Shown: positions 23,310 to 40,133, counted from the first letter of the stretch. The stretch: DNA of 64,000 nt from Daphnia carinata (GCF_022539665.2 NC_081332.1:2637884-2701883), one strand, 5' to 3'. Numbers and translations: made by a program. The notes: generated from the sequence alone by a model not told the origin.

Positions 23310-24178
23310 TTATTCGTTTTTGTTGCTGTACCGTTGTTGATGTTGAAGGATTCCGGTTCGCACAACACGCCTTTGTTTGTTTTGCAACTGCAGACGAGGC
23401 GAGGCCAATACCGGTCGATTGACATCACCAAAAGGAACTCGAGGTCGACCCAACAGGGAATTACCTCCATTCATCGGACTGTTGCTCTTCCCGAAACAAT
23501 TTTCATCGACAGTGACAACATTATTGGTGTTGACCGGGCGCTTGGGTTTACCCGAAGGCTTGACTGGACTTGACCTTGGTGTGCTAGACGACGTGATGAC
23601 AAAAGAAGAAAAATCATAAGTTTCTTCTGTATATGATGGGGTAGTATCAGTGTCAACAGGAGCAGCAACTGCATCATCAATTGTGGCAGAGGCAGTAGGA
23701 GGTTCTTCACTGATCAATGAAGCGTCTTCTTCTATGTTGGAGAGAGAAAGACAGTCCAAGTCTGCAAAATTGAGGACCTGGATCAAGTCTTCTCTCTCCT
23801 TTTCATATACAGCTTTCATATTGACATCCACACAAACAGGGATCACTGGGGTTCGGGTTATTCCAAATGACGGTGATCTTGGATCCTCTTGTCTCTCATC
23901 TTCACTTTCCACTTCAAACTGAAAATTAAATTAAATTAAAAAGTCTCTCAGTTTTCTTAATTGTTTGATAAAGAAATAAATGGACTTACCACGATTGGTG
24001 TACGATCAATGTCAAACGTTGGCGATCTAGGGTCAAATAGCTGATTCCCTGGCACCAATTTGGTACAACGTGTTGGTGTTTCATTGCTAACTTCGGTAGG
24101 TTTTTCTTGGCTGGTTTGACCGAATACGGGCCCCTCCAACGTTATATTTTCGGAAAAATAACTCGCAATGTTTCCCAT
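23310..24178 (-). CDS. CDCA3/Tome-1-like cell-cycle protein
   Basis: Two exons, 24178-23990 and 23920-23310, encode about 266 residues. The protein starts MGNIASYFSEN, whose Gly2 could be myristoylated. It carries two copies of the hallmark motif of CDCA3 (trigger of mitotic entry 1), DPRSPTFDIDRTPI and DPRSPSFGITRTPV, one ending exon 1 and one opening exon 2. The rest is acidic and Ser/Thr-rich, apart from a C-terminal block GNSLLGRPRVPFGDVNRP that resembles the conserved CDCA3 C-terminal segment. In vertebrates CDCA3 is an F-box-like SCF adaptor promoting Wee1 degradation. Whether this homologue does the same is unknown. No clear KEN box was seen. The gene is divergent from ATG14, with about 390 bp between the ATGs. 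Confidence 0.75.
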
Positions 24179-24567
24179 TGCTTAATGCTAATTTGTGAGC
24201 AAACCAACCTTAGGTTTAACTTTTTATTATGGACAATAGCAAAGATTCTGTGTTACCTCAACTGTCATAGACATGGACCATTCGATCAGCCGTTTGGTTT
24301 GAAAGTGCTCGTTTCGAAAAAGACAATGTTGCCATTATTTTAAAATGTGCGTTAGCTGACAAGTTGCAATTCCGAATTCCTAGCCGTTGATAAGTAATTG
24401 TTTATTGTACGTTCTCGATCATTCAAAATCTTTATTTTGTACGTAAAATTCCATGAAGAAATTTTTATTGAAATTAATGAAAGTAAAAAAAAAAAAAGTG
24501 GGGGGGTGACGCCACCTAGAGCGATCTTACGAAAGCTTCGAGATAAATAAACAGAATTGTGTCTGCG

Positions 24568-26475
24568 ATGTCGGACGATTCTGATATTGCTCCATCTGAT
24601 TTTCCTTTGTCATCCTCCGAAGACGAGTTATTAGATAAAAATGAAATAGCTGACAGATGCCCACTCTGTCGAAATGCAAAGAAGTATTTTTTTTGTTCCG
24701 ACTGTATCCGAAACGGAGACTTTTACCCATCTCATTGTGTGCAGAGGGACAGCTCACAAAGGTTAATATCGGTCGAACCACTAAAATAGTTCTCCTATTG
24801 TTGCAAATCTTTAAGTGTCTTCTATTAGGTTTATTGAAAAGAAAATGGCATTGCTCAAGGTCAAGGGTGAAATACGAGAGCTGCTTAGTCTTTCCCAAGG
24901 AATAATGGCGAAAAAAAGAAGGCTTGAATTTCTGGTAAAGATTACGCTTCATGCTTGAATTGTTCAAGTTTTCACTAAACAAACACTTTTTGTTTTGGTT
25001 TGAAGCACCAAGAAATAAGAAATACCAGGGAAAGAATCCAGCTGTTCAAAAAATGGAAAGAGGAAGTTCAGAATTCCTTAGATACAAGTAATTTCTCTAT
25101 ACAAATAGCACCCTCTTGATTTACTCTATTTTCTGGTTATGTTTCCTGTTGTTAAAAATTTTATTTCTAGAGCAACCAGTTTTGAATGAGCTTAGAGCCA
25201 AGAGAGTCAATTCCCAAGAAATGATCTCTTTGAATAGTGCTGCCCAGGAATTAATGCAAGATCCAGAATACAACACAGCAATCAGACAGCAACTAGAGAT
25301 GGACAAACCACAGCTAAAAGAAATTATTCAAGAAAATGTCAAGCTGCTGTTGAAGACAATATTTCCCATAACGTGTGAAGGCCTGAATGTGAATGGGTAA
25401 TTTGTTCTTTGTTTAATTCAGATACAGATTTTTAGTACTAAATTCTCGCTGTTATCGAAGAGAGGACGACAGCGAAAGCATGACGACTGTTAAAAACGAG
25501 CTAGACGATGCCAGTCATACAGCTTATATCCGCGGCCAGTGGATTTACGCAGACACGGGTCACAACGGTCGTTACAGAATAGCTGGGGCCGAACTGCCGG
25601 GCACAGGAGACGTGGAGGCTTACCAGTTTTGCGGTATGCATTAAAACAAAACTTCAGAGTCGTGTCTTTCGAGTGTTTTAATTCAAGCAACCCCCGCATC
25701 CTTTCTGAAGTTGAACAAACCAAAAAAGATGGCGACCCGCAGAGACTTTCCCACTTTAAAGTGGCCTTGTCACACGTCACTCAGGTTTGCAATCTGCTGG
25801 CCTTCTACTTCGGTATCCGTTTGCCCAAAAAAGTGGCTCACTCAGATTTCATCAGCAGCGATTTGGACATCAAACTTTTTGCCGGAAGGATCGCTCGTCT
25901 CCACGCCAATGTTCTTTACCTGTGCACATCCCAAGGAGTGGCTCCCATCCACCTCCGGCACGCAAACCCTCTCGCGCGACTTTCCACACTCCTGGACTCC
26001 AACATCTGCGATCTAGGAAGGTGTGAAAGATATTTTGCTTGACCTTCATTTGATGTCGTCCTCCACGTCTTTTGGTTTGTTTACTTCCCTGTGTAGGTCT
26101 GGTCCATTCGAATTTCATCCGGAACTGTGGCTGTTTGAGGAGGCTGGCGACGAAGAGGGCTGCCCTACTTCAGGCTCATCTTCTGACGGTGAGGACGATT
26201 GTGATATTCAGGCGGATTGGGAATCGGTCAGTCTATACAACCCAATAACAACTTTTTATTTATTTTTTTTATTTTCAAGTTTTACTTTAATGCGATTTTA
26301 TTTTGCGTTTTAGGTTGGTCAGCTTCCCGTAGTGGAATCGGTTGAAGACGGTACCAAGCCTAGTCCTATGACTTCTACACGGGTAAGAGGCGATGAAAAT
26401 CCAGTGACGAACAGTGTCGTTGGCGTGGTCAGTGGTGTCGCCTCCTTCTGGAAAGCTTTACCTTGGCCAAAATAA
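24568..26475 (+). CDS. ATG14: ATG14 (Barkor), autophagy-specific PI3-kinase complex subunit
   Basis: Targets the VPS34-VPS15-Beclin1 lipid kinase complex to ER sites of autophagosome formation. The start is ATG 24568 (MSDDSDIAPSDF). Exons: 24568-24761, 24829-24934, 25006-25087, 25171-~25397, ~25460-25633, ~25691-26020, ~26097-26226 and ~26314-26475 (TAA). The N-terminal cysteine cluster CPLCRNAKKYFFCSDC (about residues 33-48) matches the Cys repeats needed for ER targeting. FIEKKMALLK begins a long coiled coil (to about residue 190) that binds Beclin 1. The mid-domain contains HTAYIRGQWIYAD and LPKKVAHSDF, and LHANVLYLCTSQGV follows. The C-terminus VSGVASFWKALPWPK corresponds to the membrane-curvature-sensing BATS region. 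Exon borders around 25400-25460 are approximate. Confidence 0.93.
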
Positions 26476-26859
26476 TTTTTCAACAATTCCAATTGCACTG
26501 CCCCACGATCGTTTTTCGCGGTCCCATTCCCCGTCCTGCAGAGTCTTACCAGACTTTCATTTTTATCCTAGCCAATGTTTTTCTACAAATATGATTCTTT
26601 GGGATGGTATTTTCGTTTCACGACAATTAAAAACTTTTCAAGTGCCACCTTTTTTTTTTTTTGGTTTATGAAGAACCTAAAAAAGTTATCGAACATCTTT
26701 GTTTTTATTTGAAAATTAAAAGAGGGAGAGCACTACAACACCTGGGGCCATCCCACGTTATTTGATTAGGCCTATATTTCTTTTGGTAACTTACCAGTGT
26801 GCTGCACTTCGATGACACCCAATGGATTCATTGTCACTTACATTGCGGAAATGTCTTCA

Positions 26860-30519
<3,660 letters not shown>

Positions 30520-31188
30520 TTTTTATGGGAGTAAACTGTATCGTGCTTTTGTCTTATGTGGGCAAATACTACAGTATTACCGATTGAAATTGACGAAATT
30601 CAACAAACACAGAAATTTAGCTGTACCAAAAAAGGGTTTTAAGAAATGCCGGGGAAAAAATGCGTTTCTGTTCGTACACGCTGCTGCTAAAAACCAGAGG
30701 ATCGCCATCTATTGAAGAGCAAGTAGACTAAGCGCCATCTAATAGCAGAAAATTGTACAATATCAATGAAAATGTTGACAAGGGCAAAACTTAAATAGAA
30801 CCCGGGAATTCCCCACCCAACAAGGAAGTGCTCGTAAAAAATTGTTGACTATAAAACATTCGTCGTCAGTCAACGTAAAAAAAAAAAAAAAAAAATCCCC
30901 CCAAAAAGCAGGGACATAATTTCTGTTTTGGTAATGAAATAGTAAAAACATGGTAAACTGTAAATCTGCGATAGCGAACGCGGTACTAAACTTTTGCATA
31001 ATTTGCATGCAAAATGAAAAGAAAAAAAAGAAAAAGGGGAATCCGGAAAACGGAAGAGATTAGTGTTTGAGAGTACACGTCGATGTGCTGTAGAGGATTT
31101 CTCTCCTGGTGGTGTCTGGCTGACTATAAGGTGCAGCGTATATACGCAGCGGGAGAGCATTTTAGATGATTTATTGCTGGCTGGCCAG

Positions 31189-31219
<31 letters not shown>

Positions 31220-32457
31220 AAATATAAATGTTTTATCTTTGTAGACGGGTCTGCAGACGAACGGGCGTCTAACCCCCACCCATGTCCCCATATCACTATT
31301 TGTTTGTGTCTACGTGAGTGTTTGTTGTTGCCAAAAAAAAGGACTCACTTTCGGGGTATGTGATATGGCAAATCATCAAAATCAATGCCGACCATTTCTT
31401 TTCGTCTACACCGGCTGCAAAGAACGGAGAATTGTCCGTTGTGTTTCTCCTAGACTTGTTTTTTTTTTTCTTTCAAAAAGCATTTCGTTTGCGACGATCC
31501 ATTATGTAGGTGGATAGAATTCAAGTTGACCACCACTTTCTTCATTAGTTGACGCATATCTACTTGGCACTGGTCAGTCTCTGATTTCCTCTCCCTGTTT
31601 TTACCTCTATTTTATTTTTGATTGATTGATTTTTTTTATTTGGTCAATTTTTCTTTCTTTGTGTACGTAAAGCTGCTGAATCAATACTAAATATCGAACA
31701 GATTATTTCTTCTATTTCGGGGCGCCTTTTTGTTTGATTTGCACGTGTTATTGTTATTTTTGTGTGTGTTTGTTTCCGTTGCCTTTGGAAAGGAGGAAGT
31801 AGGGTCTTTATTGAGTCGTAGTGGATGGGTCCATCATCAGGGCATCTAACGTAATGACTGGCGAAGAGCATCGAATGTTTCCAAACGGAATGATGTGTAT
31901 GCTCTATGCATATTACATGAGTTTTGTCGATTACATATTAAACACGCCTAAGTGAATTATCCAGTATAGGAAGATACATTTGGAAAATGTTAATGGAAGA
32001 CGAAGATCTCGGATGGAAAACTGAAATTGAAAACAAAATGGGTCTTAATTCGTAGATAGGTCATAAGACGCTGGCAGACATGATGGAAAGAAATTGATGC
32101 TGGACGTTGGCTGAGAAGGAACGACGTCGGCGACGACACAATAAAGAGGACGTGAATAAAATAAAAGAAGACGATAGAGAGAGAGGGTAGTTGAAAGATC
32201 AGAGATTCCCGATTGAGAAATAAAGAGGAAGAAGGAGGAAAAAAAAAAAAAAAAACGGGCAAGAAAGGAAGAAAAGCGAGAGAGACTGAGGAAGAAGAAG
32301 AGAAGAAACGAGCTGACTGGGCGAGGTCTTTTCTGTCCTACCCTTTTCTCTTTTCTCGTTTTTATTTTTCTCTTCTTTAAAGGCTAGGCCACACTATATC
32401 GCCACAGAATTGCATATAGATGTGCTCGCCATGTACAGTCCGTCCTCTCCTAGCCTT

Positions 32458-32552
32458 TCTCTCTCTCTCTCTCTTTTTCCCTCCCTCTCTATAAAAAAAA
32501 AATAATGTTGTTGTTGTTGTTGTTGCCGTTGTTGTAGTAGTAGTAGTAGTAA
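32458..32552. repeat. Cluster of CT, TTG and TAG microsatellites
   Basis: A CT run at about 32458-32474 is followed by TTG units at about 32506-32525 and TAG units at about 32535-32551. This is simple-sequence DNA seen directly. Confidence 0.9.
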
Positions 32553-32624
32553 GAATATAGTAACGGGGTCGCGCACGAGTGTATATGTGCTGGCAGTGCT
32601 GCTGGCTGGCCGCGGAGATCTGAA

Positions 32625-32697
32625 CAAGAAGAAGAAGAAGAAGAAGAAGAAGAAGAAAATGAGAAGAAGAAGAAGAAGAAGAAGAAGAAGAAGAAGG
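32625..32697. repeat. AAG/GAA trinucleotide microsatellite
   Basis: About 70 bp of almost pure AAG units, interrupted once near 32658-32662. It lies about 600 bp upstream of the activin start. Polypurine tracts of this type can form triplex DNA and are usually length-variable. Confidence 0.9.
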
Positions 32698-33296
32698 AAA
32701 AGGAGGAGAGTCTGGGTAGAGTTACAAGAATTCGTTCAGAGCAGCAGCCACTAGCAAGTCGGTGGTGGTATAGTGGAGTGGTGGCCTTCATTGCGAGACA
32801 GTCGACTGTCTCGAAAGTTATTAGCCCAGCAGTCAACGTCCGTCTACTCTCCGTCCACCATCATCATTGTCATTCTTGCTATCTTTGCATTCATATATCA
32901 GTGTTTCTCTTATTCCCCTCGTCTTCCCCTTTCTTCTTCCTCTTCGTCATCTTTTATTTATTTTTTTTAAAGCCAAAAGTGTTGACGAACTGACGTTCCC
33001 ATTTGTTTAAAGCAAATACGAAGAAAAAAAAAAAACAAACGAAAAGGGAATGGATTAGAAAGTGAAGCCAATCAATCGAGTTGGGGGTTTGGTGATTGTC
33101 GTGTGTCGAATGTTGGTCGCGTTCCACGCATTTGCGACAGAGACGGCCACAGACTATTCGTCGTCGTGCCTCCGCCTGGCTTGTCTCGGAAGAACAAGCA
33201 GACGACGACGTAAGCCGGCCGGCCGTGAAAATTCTCTTCCGGCTCTTTGCGATTCGCCCTCATCGGTCAAACGAGCAGAGCCAAAGTGAAGCGACG

Positions 33297-36268
33297 ATGA
33301 TGGTGGTTTCAGTCGAGTGGCTCACTGCTTGTCGGCCCGTCTCAACTCATCAAACAAGGACGACATTCAAAGCGGCCACAAACTCGTTGATCGTCATCAG
33401 CCTGTTGTTCTTGTTCTCCTGCTCGCCGACGATGTGCAGTTCGCAGCCATCGAGCGCTTCATCTCGTGACGTTCCAGTCAATCTGGCCAGTGTGTCCACG
33501 CATCACCGTAGTCGAGTCGCCGTGTCGTCCAGCCCTCGTTCGTCCGCCACTCTCGCGGCCAACGAGACACATGTAACGAAAACGGGCGGCAGGGCGCGCC
33601 GTCATTGCCCGTCTTGTCGATTGCCAGCCACCGTACAGCAGAAGGAGGAGGACCAACTGGACGCCGAACGACCAGCTGACGCTAAGACGGTGGCGTCGCT
33701 GGCCCACCAACAGTCCATGGCTGGCGATTTCGCCCGCCTCGAGTCGATCAAACGTCAAATCCTCATCAAGTTGGGTCTCAATTCGAAACCGAATTTATTG
33801 TCGTCCGTCATCCCGCCGAGGGATTTCATTTTGGAGACGCTTTTGCGGGCCGAAGAGTCGTCGGTCGTGACCCGTGCTCCTCACCGTCCCTCGTCGTCTT
33901 CCACTGGCAACAACAACAAGCAGCGTCATCATTTGCATCATTCGCAAGCCGATGCTGCCAGCGTGGACAACGTCATCGTCGAGGACGATTTCTACGGCAA
34001 GACGTCAGAGATCATCGCATTCGGCGAGCCAGGTGAGACTTTGTTTGCCATCTCTAGGTGTGCCGTCATGCGTCAGTCGCTATTTTGGGGGGGTTCGCTT
34101 TTCTCTTCGTTGCTTGGATTCGCTTCAAATCGCACGCCAAATATATTCACGGAGAGAACTTTGCGCGTGCACATCATTAAGCAATGAGGACCCAATGACC
34201 GCGCTATACAGACCAGATCACGATCGAGGAACGGGGCTAGCGCACACAGGCAAAACTTGGCCATGGTTATAGACGGACCCACACCAATATCGAAGAGAGG
34301 AATCTGGCTAAATGCCAATAACGATGCCGCCCATAAAACCTAACCCCCCACTCTCCACCCAAAAAAAAAAAACGGGAATTTTTCTCTTTTCTTTTTGGGT
34401 TTTTTTGTTATTCTGGTTGCTTCCCTGCTGGTTGGCTGGTGCCGGTGCTACTCCGATGCAGAAAAAGGGCATATCAAGGATTGCCGTTCTGTGTGTCTCT
34501 TTCTGGTTGGGCGCGGTGCCTGCCTGGCCTCCTTCTCTCTTTTTTTTTCCCCAGTCTCACACATTAAACACGCCTTTTTTCTTTTTTTTTTTTTTGCGTA
34601 TGCTTACGTCGTACGTAGCACATTAGATCTTATTGCAATCATAACTCGCTTCTATTTTTACGCTAGAATTTCATATTTCGTGTCTTTACAGACGTGCCCA
34701 ATCGACTATCAGGGCAATGGACACACGTACAAACCATCTGATTTGAAACATGTTCCATTGACTTGTCGATACGTGGACAATTGCATATGTCACTTGGCGT
34801 CGGAGCCACCAATAATTAAAAACAAAACAAAACAAAAAAAAATGAAAAACAGGCTTGGTGGTCGCTTCTCGTTTTTGTGTCTCCCCGGCTGTCTGGCCCT
34901 CTGTCTGCCGGCACACAGACACGACCAATCGAAAAAAGAAAAAGGGATGGATCAAGAGCCAAAATGAGAATGCGAGCCAAAATAAGAATGCGATCTCTTT
35001 TGCGAAAAAGAAAAAGTCCGGTTGGGTGTAACGGACTCGTTTTCAAACGGGACTCGATCAAAACACAATCAAGACCATCATGGACGTCGTCTAACTCCTT
35101 GTAGAAGCCCAACACGACCTACCTCCTCCCCGCCCTTTTACACGCCTTTTGGGCAATTCGTTTGCAGCGAAAAATGCCATTCGCGTTGTCTCGATTTTCT
35201 CTTCTTTTCTCTTCTTCTCTTTTTGAAATCGTACGCGTCGTTGATTCGATTGACGATCGCGCAACATTCGACCAGTTGGATATCCTACCGGCGTTTCACG
35301 CAGAACAAGAAAATGCGCCAGACGTATACTGTCTGATAAGCGCATTGTTGTCTGTCACTTTCTTTTTCTCGACTTTTCTCTCGCAATCGTCAAGGAGAAA
35401 AGACTGGCATCGTCTAGACTGCGGGCTAGACATGACGTGAAATCAACTGACTTTTTTTCTTTATTTTATTGATCTCTTCTTTTGATCTCTTTTCTTCTTC
35501 TTTCTTCCTTTTTGTTTTGTTTGCCAAGGATATGATTTGATCTACAGCCCAGCTCTACAGGCGATTTCAATAGAATCGCACATCATGGCCCGGTCCATAA
35601 GATTTATGCACCATTTCCACATAAAGCGCCTCTGCAAACAACAAACAAAACATTTATAGCTTTCAGTTTAAACCTTATAGCGAGCTACTATTTTTAAACA
35701 CGATATAAATAGAAAAAAGAGAAACGGTTAACTGTAAAAGCGTTTCATTTCCAAAACAGGTCCGAGACTCAACGGGCAGGTGTTGGCCGAATTTTCACGA
35801 GTCCAGGAAACGGCGCCCGAGCCAAGTTTGCGAGTTAAATCGGCCACTTTATGGCTTCACGTCCAAATTAATGGCACTAGTTTAACATCGTCGTCGCATC
35901 TGCCGAAAAGTGCGAATCAACGTCACCAGCGAGGCCACCAACAGCAACGCACCAGTAGGTCACCGACGCTCTACGTCTTTCGGCTTCTTCCGTCAGATGT
36001 TCACGGCCCTCTAACCAACGCCACGAATAAGGTCACTCCCTTTCGCCACTCCCCTTTTTCTTAATATCAAATCAATTAAAAAAACAAACAAAAAGACAAA
36101 GAAAGGCTGATTATTAATAGCAAATTATTCGTGTAGCGTCTGACGCAGGATTGGAACGAGTTGTTATTGGCTTCGCAAAAGGTGACCATCCAACACAGCG
36201 GTTGGATGAAAATCAACATCACCGAGGGCGTCCAGCAGTGGTTTAGCACGTCCCCGTCGTCCATCATC

Positions 36269-36346
<78 letters not shown>

Positions 36347-37120
36347 AATAATAATAGCAATAACAACAAACTGCGTTTACTGGTCGACTGCTCCGGTTGC
36401 GGTTCCACCGTCCAGCCCGTTCTCTTCACCCATCGGCCAGCAGTGGCGTCTGTCCTGCCGGAAGACAACGCTCGCCAACAGGAGACGATCAACAACAAGA
36501 AGAAGAAGAAGAAGAAGAAACGGAAGAAGCGCAGGAGGCGACTGGTAGTGGACAAGGAAGAAGAAGAGGAAGAAGAGGGGGATGGCAAAAACCGGCAACA
36601 ACTGGAAGACGAGGGCAAAAAGACGGAACAACTCCGGCCGTTTATCGTCATCCACACTGATTCCAGCAGTTCGCGTCGATTGAGGCGACGGACTCCGCTG
36701 GATTGTGGGCCGACGACGTCCGCCTGCTGCAAGCAGCGATTCTTCGTCAGTTTCCGCTCACTCGGATGGGACGACTGGATCATCGCGCCCAGCGGATACT
36801 ACGCCAACTACTGCCGAGGTGATTGCGGTAGCGGCGCAGCCGGAAGAGCGCCCGAGTCGTTTCTCAGTTACCACTCGCACGTTCTTGACCAAGTACGCAA
36901 GCAGCTGCCTTCATTGGCCATCAGTCCGTCAAAGACTAAGAAGAAAAAGAAAATGCAATCGTCTGAACAACAACAGCAACGATTGTTTGCCAATTATTTG
37001 CAACCTTGTTGCGCACCTACCAAATTTTCAAGCATGTCACTCATTTATTTCGGCCCCGACATGAATATTATCAAAAGAGACTTGCCTAAAATGGTGGTCG
37101 ATGAATGCGGCTGCCCTTAA
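33297..37120 (+). CDS. Activin/inhibin-beta-type TGF-beta ligand
   Basis: Secreted dimeric ligand that in arthropods signals through Baboon/Punt and Smad2. Three exons: 33297-34032, 35760-36031 and 36137-37120 (TAA), each junction in phase. The ATG at 33297 or 33300 was chosen because the hydrophobic signal-like stretch SLIVISLLFLFSCS then lies about 30 residues in. The prodomain has CPSCR, an ESIKRQILIKLGL helix and WMKINITEGVQQW. It is interrupted by a run of about 30 Asn and by Lys/Arg- and Glu-rich tracts. Cleavage is expected at RRLRRR near 36675-36695. The mature domain has the activin pattern, including the extra N-terminal cysteine pair (TPLDC...ACCKQRFFVSF), WDDWIIAPSGYYANYC, CCAPTK and the end VDECGCP. 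Between HSHVLDQ and CCAPTK it carries a Lys- and Gln-rich insertion absent from vertebrate activins. Confidence 0.93.
36267..36345. repeat. CAA/AAC microsatellite inside the activin coding exon
   Basis: Nearly pure AAC units followed by AAT units, encoding about 30 consecutive Asn in the prodomain. It is in frame and likely length-variable between individuals. Read on the other strand it gives a spurious Leu run. Confidence 0.95.
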
Positions 37121-40100
37121 TCCTTCCATCCGCGTACAACTGGCGGGGAATTCTACATCATGTTTGGTTGTCGTACACAATTAATCACTCGATGTTTTTC
37201 ATTTCATTTTCTTGCAATCGCATTGGCAGTCTGATCTTGTCTTTGATGACGGCCGATGTCTGTTTTTCTTTGTGTTTCGTTGATACCAACAGTATATATT
37301 TATTACTAGGTTACTCTTTTTGCGTAGAATTCGAGCAACACTGCCGTTGATTGATTGTGCGCCTATAACCATCCCGCCTGCTGACCAGTGGTTTTATTTG
37401 TCAATTGTGCTCCATTATTCGACTCCAAACGATACTTAACTTGCATTCCTTATTGTTGCATTAGGTTTGTACAGCCTCTACAAAATAATCTCGCCTCTTG
37501 TCATACTGATAGAACTGACTTGTGAATGATGTACGATGCATTTGTTTGCTGAGCCTCTGCTGATTGTTTCATTCCATTTCATTTGGCTGTCAATGTCTTT
37601 CCTTTTTGCACATTATAGACCGCCATTCCGTTGTTGTTTTTGTTTTAAATAGAACTGGATCGGTTTCATTAAAAGGCTTTTTTGAGCTTTGTATAGGTGC
37701 CGAAATATTGTTAATCAATGAAGAAGGAAAAAGCAATGAGCTATTAGAGTTCGATTCCACTTTTTGACTTGTCCTTACCGTGTGCCAATCGTGGTTTTAC
37801 TATCAATAGATCCATGTTTTGGCTGCTGATTTATTATTGTATCTCCTCTATTCTTGTTCACTCTACTGTTCCATTATATTGCAAATGTCTTTCATTTAAT
37901 CTGCAATAGAAATTAAACGAATTTTTGGCCTGTTTAATACGAGGACTCTTCACTCGATGCATGTTCGTCGACTGCAGTTTATGACTACAATGACAACATT
38001 GATCAACAGATGGCTCTGTCTTCTCAAATGGGTTTACAAAATGCCATTTGGGCCCATTTGGGCTTAGGGCAAGCCCACAGTGTGAACCTTTTCTATGAGA
38101 ATTTTTCTGAAAAATCATTTTTAAGGAGGCTCTGATCCTGCATGTAGAAAAAGGATTTCAACACAAACAAGTTGCTTTAATTTTTTTTAAATTCAATAAA
38201 AGTAATGCCATCTACCGATGAGTCGTGCAATCAAGCCAAGCCAAGTCGATGTTTTCCGAAATGGCCGGTCAGCCGAAGCAGGACAGGGAGCCACGAACGA
38301 TTGTACGGAATGAAAGTTAAACGTTTGCATTGTGGTCCAATGCAAAATCATCTCGTGTACGTCTATTACAAAGTGCTTTTGTTTGCTGGTTGGTGGGCAA
38401 CGAACAAAAAAGGTTTAACTGATTGTTTTGTACAGGTACAGCCGTGACAAACATGTGCATGTTTCAAGATGTGGACAACCTGTTTGAGCCCACAACACTT
38501 GCTATTACATCACATGTGAAATAAAACTAAGATAAGAGGACGTGCTCTGTGTAGCAACAAAGGAGAGAGCTGTCGTTGGCGAGAAGTGAGCGAAATTCCG
38601 AATAAATGCACAAATTCGAATATCAAAATGAACTGGAATAGCCAGCACAAAAGACTCGTCCTTTTCGCGATACACATGCAGAGCTAGAAAAAGCGGTTTG
38701 GAGTTCTCTCCATTTTTCTTTTTTCCTTATAAAATGTGGTTTAATCTCGTGGATGAACGTGCAGCACACGTCTGCGTTTGCAGTTGAAACTATCGATCAA
38801 AAAGTCTGTAATGACAAAGTATGCGCATACATGTATACACATTTGGTGTGGGGGAAAAAAGGAAAAGGGCAGCCCCCCAAAAAAATGAATGATTACATCT
38901 ATCAACATATAAAGATACATGTTTATACTGGTATAGCGTATATAGATATGGCAACGTATAAAAAAGGCGCGAATATATGTAAAAATTGGATTGTGGTTGC
39001 CATGTATGGCAAACATCAGGTGGGATTCCGATGAAAAGAGCGCGATATTATACGGAAAGAATGTGTACGAATGTATTTCGCTCCTTTTTCTTTGTGTACA
39101 ACTACAAGGCAATCATGTCGCTGCAAAACCCCGTCCGCGTGAGGTTACAAGTGCGCGCGAAATTCCCTTCCCCACCAACTTCGATGTTGCTGTCACACCT
39201 ATATATGCAAAGCAATGGAACCAGTTCTATTCGTTTTTGTTCTTTCATTTTTTTTCTGTGACAGGCTTTGTTGATTCGTTTCTTCGAGAAAGAGAGAATA
39301 ATAGATATATATGTATATATAGGCTATATGATGTATTATGTGGCATGACGGATATAAAAATAGAAATTGTGCTACTGATGGCTGTCAGTGATATCACGTG
39401 GAAAATAGCACATGCTGTACACACACATGTCACACGAGTCATGCACCATTCGCTTGATCCTATAGAGAAAAAAGAGTCGCAGTTTGCGAAACCAGTTCCG
39501 ATTTACATTGACACGTCTATAAATAAAGAGTGTAAAGAAGGAAAGGTGTTTTGGGTATCTTTGCTTTGTCATGTGGTCTATGTGTTTATCGCGAAAAGCC
39601 ATCGACAAGTGACAGCACGTGATCTCGTTTCGCATGTTCTGCAATCTGTCATGTATATTTAGAAAACTGGATTGTCCACGTCGTTTATATTTTTAGTTAT
39701 TGATTCGCTACAAAACTATACACCACATGCATCGTGTACACAGCGAGGTCATCACGAAATGTTGCCTGGGCCAGTTTTCTACATCACGTACCAACTAACG
39801 TCTTGTTGCAATCAAGGCGTTGGTCATTTTTCAAACGATGCCCCCGATTTGTCGACAGTACAACGTTCCTTTCAATATGTCATTATGTTCAGTTCGTTTG
39901 CGTCGTGTTTCTTCCATATCCAGCCAAAACAGACTTATTCAACACAATGAAACAATTTGACCACCATATTGCCAGTTGAAAGTGGGATAAATAAAAGTAC
40001 CGACCGGCACGTAATTAGTGGACTGCGACACTTGTGTAAATAATGATTTTTAAACATACAGTTGCTCATTTCGACCTTTAACAGTTTTATTTTTAGTGGA

Positions 40101-40133
40101 ATTTGGAAGATTTGGAAGAAAAAAAGACTAAAC

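Larger units (their letters stand above)
30520..33296. other. Upstream spacer of EFTUD2 (-) and activin (+), simple-repeat rich
   Basis: No gene is recognised. The region is rich in A/T tracts (for example A runs near 30878-30895 and 31190-31211) and purine strings. Near its right end lie CT, TTG, TAG and AAG microsatellites. The last 1 kb probably contains the activin promoter and 5' untranslated region. An in-frame ATG at 33096 precedes the chosen start. Confidence 0.5.

Noticed and set aside
33096-33296. Earlier in-frame ATG for activin
   Set aside because: It would place the hydrophobic signal-like segment about 95 residues from the start, too far for a signal peptide; the ATGs at 33297/33300 fit better.
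34395-34967. 190-codon frame (+) downstream of activin exon 1
   Set aside because: It lies in the 1.7 kb activin intron whose two flanking exons join in phase, and is rich in Phe/Leu from T tracts.
36076-36783. 235-codon minus-strand frame with a long Leu run
   Set aside because: It is the antisense of the activin exon; the Leu run is the complement of the CAA repeat that codes Asn.
38991-39662. 223-codon open frame (+)
   Set aside because: No domain, no splice context, irregular composition with many rare residues. It looks like a chance frame in low-complexity DNA.
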